From: UMGS1002 sp964463325
GTDB lineage: Bacteria > Bacillota > Clostridia > Oscillospirales > CAG-272
Direction: 5' to 3'
Length of the DNA stretch: 8,398 nt
Assembly (NCBI GenBank): GCA_964463325.1
Contig: CAYXBY010000065.1
Location: 1-8,398 of the forward strand
This document shows positions 7,401 to 8,398 of the stretch, piece by piece. The first letter of the stretch is position 1; each line of letters begins with the position of its first letter. The notes below the pieces were generated by a model, which was not told the DNA's origin, ran no database searches, and saw nothing but the letters and a program-made list of their open reading frames with translations. The position numbers and the translations under genes are program-made.

Positions 7401-7954
7401 ACAGCGTTAGCCTTGGTCTCGGTGTCAGCGATCAGAGCCTCAACACCCTCTTCGGTGGTAACTCTGTAAAGCTCGAAGGAAGCTGTCTCGAAGATCTCGG
7501 AGAGCTTGGTGTAGTTCTCTACAGTGTACCAGTCAGCACGTGTGATGAGGAACTTGTTCTTGAGCTCAGTGAACTTAGCAAGAACCTTCTCGGAAACCTT
7601 GTCAGTAACCTCGTTCTGACCGGGCTTGGTCATGGCATCGGGGTCAGCGGTGGTCTCGCCGCTGTGCCACTTATCGATCTGATCCTGAAGTTCCTTGTCA
7701 TTCTTGTCGACCTTGTCGCCAACGCCAGCGATAGCGCCGTTGAGAGCGTCAAGCTTCTCGGCCAGATCCTTGGCGAGGGAGTCAACAGAATTCTTAGCCT
7801 CGTTTGCTGCCTGCTGAGCCTTATCGGCGTCTGCACGAGCCTGATCGTCCTGTGCAGGAGCATCGGAGGAGCATCCAGCGAATACTGCAACTGCCATCAG
7901 AAGCGCAAGGACAAGTGCAAATACGCGAATGCTAATTTTCTTGTTCGTAAGCAT
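4442..7954 (-). CDS. Large stalked cell-surface lipoprotein of unrecognised family
   Basis: Predicted lipid-anchored exported protein of 1170 aa; I do not recognise the ectodomain family and give no function. Residues 1-28 form a lipoprotein signal: basic start with K5, K6 and R10, hydrophobic core 11-25, and lipobox FAGC with the lipidated cysteine at 28. Residues about 39-96 form a heptad-repeat coiled coil (positions A39, A43, A46, A50, A53, V57, L60, L64, L68, L71, I75, V78, V82, N85, L89, I93, W96) with one stutter near 64-71 and a polar Asn in the core, suggesting an oligomeric stalk. The rest is acidic, rich in Ala, Asn, Asp and Tyr, with only five more cysteines. I see no SLH, LPXTG, LysM or catalytic motif and no clear internal repeat. 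GGAGG at 7965-7961, six bases before the ATG, fixes the start. Lys AAG, Asn AAC, Glu GAG and Arg CGT dominate, unlike the ABC genes, pointing to high expression. It is probably monocistronic: it has its own promoter region and a terminator 39 bases downstream. Confidence 0.9.
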   Translation of the reverse strand: MLTNKKISIRVFALVLALLMAVAVFAGCSSDAPAQDDQARADADKAQQAANEAKNSVDSLAKDLAEKLDALNGAIAGVGDKVDKNDKELQDQIDKWHSGETTADPDAMTKPGQNEVTDKVSEKVLAKFTELKNKFLITRADWYTVENYTKLSEIFETASFELYRVTTEEGVEALIADTETKANAVPNIVSEGNAVQALIAKFGDVPTQLFTTNESMVIAARTAFDKWVNDYAIRFFEKNGFTFTKTAKGVIDIAGTGERKIVDFARKTTGNLIYININENTNSLLYAEAKLAALYAYAEDAAKSQMVAELMISGGMSQSEAEAIVNVLFDENATNVDLNKAINDYKVVKAIIAKNGVTYKECKANANIIENCYEVYRTFWNANGGDDTPIKDAHGLLTGTQFVQLFVICLYDNALADYQNQIFNYYVNEIVPFFLNSKDATAHVSDVNVQAPAWIEYLGHLLGTVTGYDSNDYYHVLGMMGSKATFSVEEFAIDVYYNGAKQVSIPANGITIERNLKAIVAVADEKVLQKDYSADFKGKKSLEQAFTEIDQNVAKSLIDMFQVYYNNIIVPYLNYISNEYVDIITNAYANTNGNAPAGYNYTNKANVNPVSAYYNSDNEFYLQAKAIIEAANKKWTSVTFKTYDELNSVDSNATSTKNISNRKVFNAIFDANGAFDHIELNTTNSAFETVLQAAFKTLDAAVAEYLDTVYYVDEAAGIHDLAIDYAIEIDELAGIAVKADATDAAWIWTVESTLINDYGAAYKSVVGSKNYSLKSVYGKLVAARDAAVKDILSVKLLNNDGSLAIDKETYAAVDAKGKAWYHANTATFGTMTTDSKDNVAVQVVVDPEIVAEYIMIEKFAKGADAVVLAFCDATRAEIKATLSSDLEFYGTKYFGDLDHVKLEADMKAYIEYLNGLTEFAGIGSAFKTASFSLKNQALDKNATGIDDIIHKYDSETKINSYVLHIYDMDRDTDDITGLVSSTYEDAWYNKTKGKLDTYFNIKNGTVVSDGLFLVKQLSYKKDYLKDGDSAVNVELNGNTYSPISIVYAKYTGTVKDGKFTVAPATGYEYVLGTQRTALYLSELAKVKAAITEKVVAVNLLDCGVKDGADPADAYAAAIDALEAIMLQAENGISDGLKADKSLDDYSFPIAWSRYYDDNPATAYDWTNYKG

Positions 7955-7983
7955 AGTATGCCTCCATATTTTAGATTTGTGAA

Positions 7984-8037
7984 CTTATTGTACAACACAG
8001 TTTTGAATAGCGCATTAGAAAAATGTTAACAAATTGT
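7984..8037 (-). promoter_or_regulatory. Proximal promoter/operator module of the lipoprotein gene
   Basis: Read on the minus strand, this 54-base block ends in a -10-like TACAAT (7992-7987), which would start transcription near 7980 and give a leader of about 25 bases containing the GGAGG site. No TTGACA-like -35 lies 17 bases upstream; instead there is CTAATGCGCTATTCAAA, conserved in the distal copy. Further upstream is TGTTAACA, a perfect 8-base palindrome. The lack of a -35 suggests an activator or a non-standard sigma factor. The promoter role rests on position and conservation between two copies. Confidence 0.5.
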
Positions 8038-8073
8038 AAACTATCCCATTTCCCTTGGCTTTTTTTCGACTTT

Positions 8074-8120
8074 GTTGCCGCCGACCGGGTTTCACGCCCG
8101 CCAACGCTCACCTCTCGGTG
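8074..8120 (-). other. GC-rich structured leader segment between the two promoter copies
   Basis: Between the AT-rich promoter modules lies a GC-rich stretch with hairpins: CACC-GAGA-GGTG with a GNRA tetraloop (8120-8109), CGGG/CCCG around seven bases (8100-8086), and an outer GTTG/CAAC pairing (8105-8102 with 8077-8074). It does not match a riboswitch class I can recall. A short minus-strand frame (8159-7971) crosses it without a ribosome binding site and is probably not a gene. The segment may be an RNA leader element or inserted DNA. Confidence 0.35.
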
Positions 8121-8127
8121 TAGTGGG

Positions 8128-8181
8128 TTTATTTTATCATATATATTTGAATAGTGCATTAGTTTTTTGTGAACAAATTGT
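8128..8181 (-). promoter_or_regulatory. Distal copy of the same promoter/operator module
   Basis: It aligns without gaps to the proximal module, 144 bases away. Shared blocks are ACAATTTGTT, ACA, CTAATGC and CTATTCAAA, ending in a -10-like TAAAAT (8136-8131) preceded by TGA, which makes an extended -10 element. The upstream dyad here is TTTGT/ACAAA (8166-8177). If used, it would give the lipoprotein mRNA a leader of about 170 bases. It could equally be a duplication remnant or the promoter of a lost gene. Confidence 0.45.
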
Positions 8182-8191
8182 TATTTTTGGA

Positions 8192-8273
8192 GGGGGGAAG
8201 TATTGCATACTTCAGCGCGAGTGAGGCTTGCAGCCTCGGGGCTGGGGGGAAGTATTGCATGCTTCGGGGCTGG
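8192..8273. repeat. Three consecutive hairpins sharing a TGC centre
   Basis: GAAGTAT-TGC-ATACTTC (8197-8213), GAGGCT-TGC-AGCCTC (8223-8237) and GAAGTAT-TGC-ATGCTTC (8249-8265, one wobble) follow one another with centres 25 and 27 bases apart. Direct repeats link them: GGGGGGAAGTATTGCAT at 8192 and 8244, and TCGGGGCTGG at 8236 and 8264. No T tract follows, so these are not simple terminators. An open frame crosses the region (8169-8366, +), but it starts with GTG inside the promoter-like repeat and translates hairpins, so it is not called as a gene. Confidence 0.75.
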
Positions 8274-8306
8274 CTTGACCGATTGTCAGCGGTAATCGAT
8301 GATTTT

Positions 8307-8334
8307 GCCCTTTCTGCAACGCAGCAGAAAGGGC
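8307..8334. repeat. Perfect 11-bp inverted repeat
   Basis: GCCCTTTCTGC (8307-8317) pairs perfectly with GCAGAAAGGGC (8324-8334) around a six-base loop. Neither strand has a T tract after the stem, so terminator function is uncertain. Confidence 0.65.
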
Positions 8335-8349
8335 GAAAGAGTGCGCCGC

Positions 8350-8377
8350 GGGGGAGGAACCCTTAAGTTCCTCCCCC
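8350..8377. repeat. Perfect 11-bp GC-rich inverted repeat at the window edge
   Basis: GGGGGAGGAAC (8350-8360) pairs with GTTCCTCCCCC (8367-8377) around CCTTAA. It resembles in style the GGGGTTCC-type hairpins between the converging genes but is a different sequence. What lies beyond the window edge is unknown. Confidence 0.65.
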
Positions 8378-8398
8378 CGGAGCCCCCCACTTCTGCTT

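Noticed and set aside
5798..8029. 743-aa + strand reading frame antisense to the lipoprotein gene
   Set aside because: It has no convincing ribosome binding site and overlaps a gene with signal peptide, ribosome binding site, promoter-like region and terminator; its openness is explained by codon bias of the sense gene.
8054..8068. Intrinsic terminator suggested by a run of seven T on the + strand
   Set aside because: No stem precedes the T run on that strand.
7971..8159. 62-codon minus-strand frame upstream of the lipoprotein
   Set aside because: Its ATG lies in the -35 region of the distal promoter-like module, it has no ribosome binding site, and it spans the proximal promoter.
8169..8366. 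65-codon + strand frame
   Set aside because: It begins with GTG inside the duplicated promoter module and runs through inverted repeats; no protein-like pattern or ribosome binding site supports it.

Overview
The window looks like a chromosomal segment from a Gram-positive Clostridia-type bacterium, most plausibly a gut Oscillospiraceae/Ruminococcaceae relative. The clues are consensus GGAGG-type ribosome binding sites, a Gram-positive lipoprotein signal with lipobox, a BcrA/NatA-style ABC exporter, and intergenic DNA packed with GC-rich hairpin repeats. This assignment is inference from style; no taxonomic marker gene is present.

Left part (1-3523, + strand): two genes of an ABC-2 type exporter. 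The first encodes an unusually long permease (838 aa) that is an internal duplication, with two six-helix halves joined by a hydrophilic linker. The linker is encoded by DNA carrying two perfect palindromes, suggesting an in-frame repeat-element insertion. After 84 bases comes the 303-aa ATP-binding subunit with every expected nucleotide-binding motif. The permease start sits at the window edge, so the operon may extend upstream; the substrate is unknown.

Middle (3524-4441): no gene. It holds (a) five tandem 35-38 base GC-rich units, each able to form two small hairpins; (b) a modular palindromic array with four copies of a GTTAG...CTAAC hairpin, each followed by a T tract on the + strand and so resembling tandem terminators, interleaved with longer hairpin units, the two flanks of the array being inverted copies of each other over about 60 bases; and (c) a clean intrinsic terminator for the converging minus-strand gene.

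Right part (4442-8398): one large minus-strand gene encodes a 1170-aa lipoprotein of unrecognised family. It has a signal peptide, a lipobox cysteine at residue 28, a roughly 57-residue heptad-repeat stalk and a large acidic ectodomain. Its codon choice is strongly biased in a way that suggests high expression. Upstream lie two gap-free aligned copies of a 54-base promoter-like module, 144 bases apart, enclosing a GC-rich leader with hairpins. The last 200 bases hold five further inverted repeats and no convincing gene.

The exporter and the lipoprotein are transcribed towards each other; nothing in the sequence shows that they work together. The best candidates for something undescribed are the abundant-looking stalked lipoprotein with its duplicated control module and the nested palindrome array between the converging genes.
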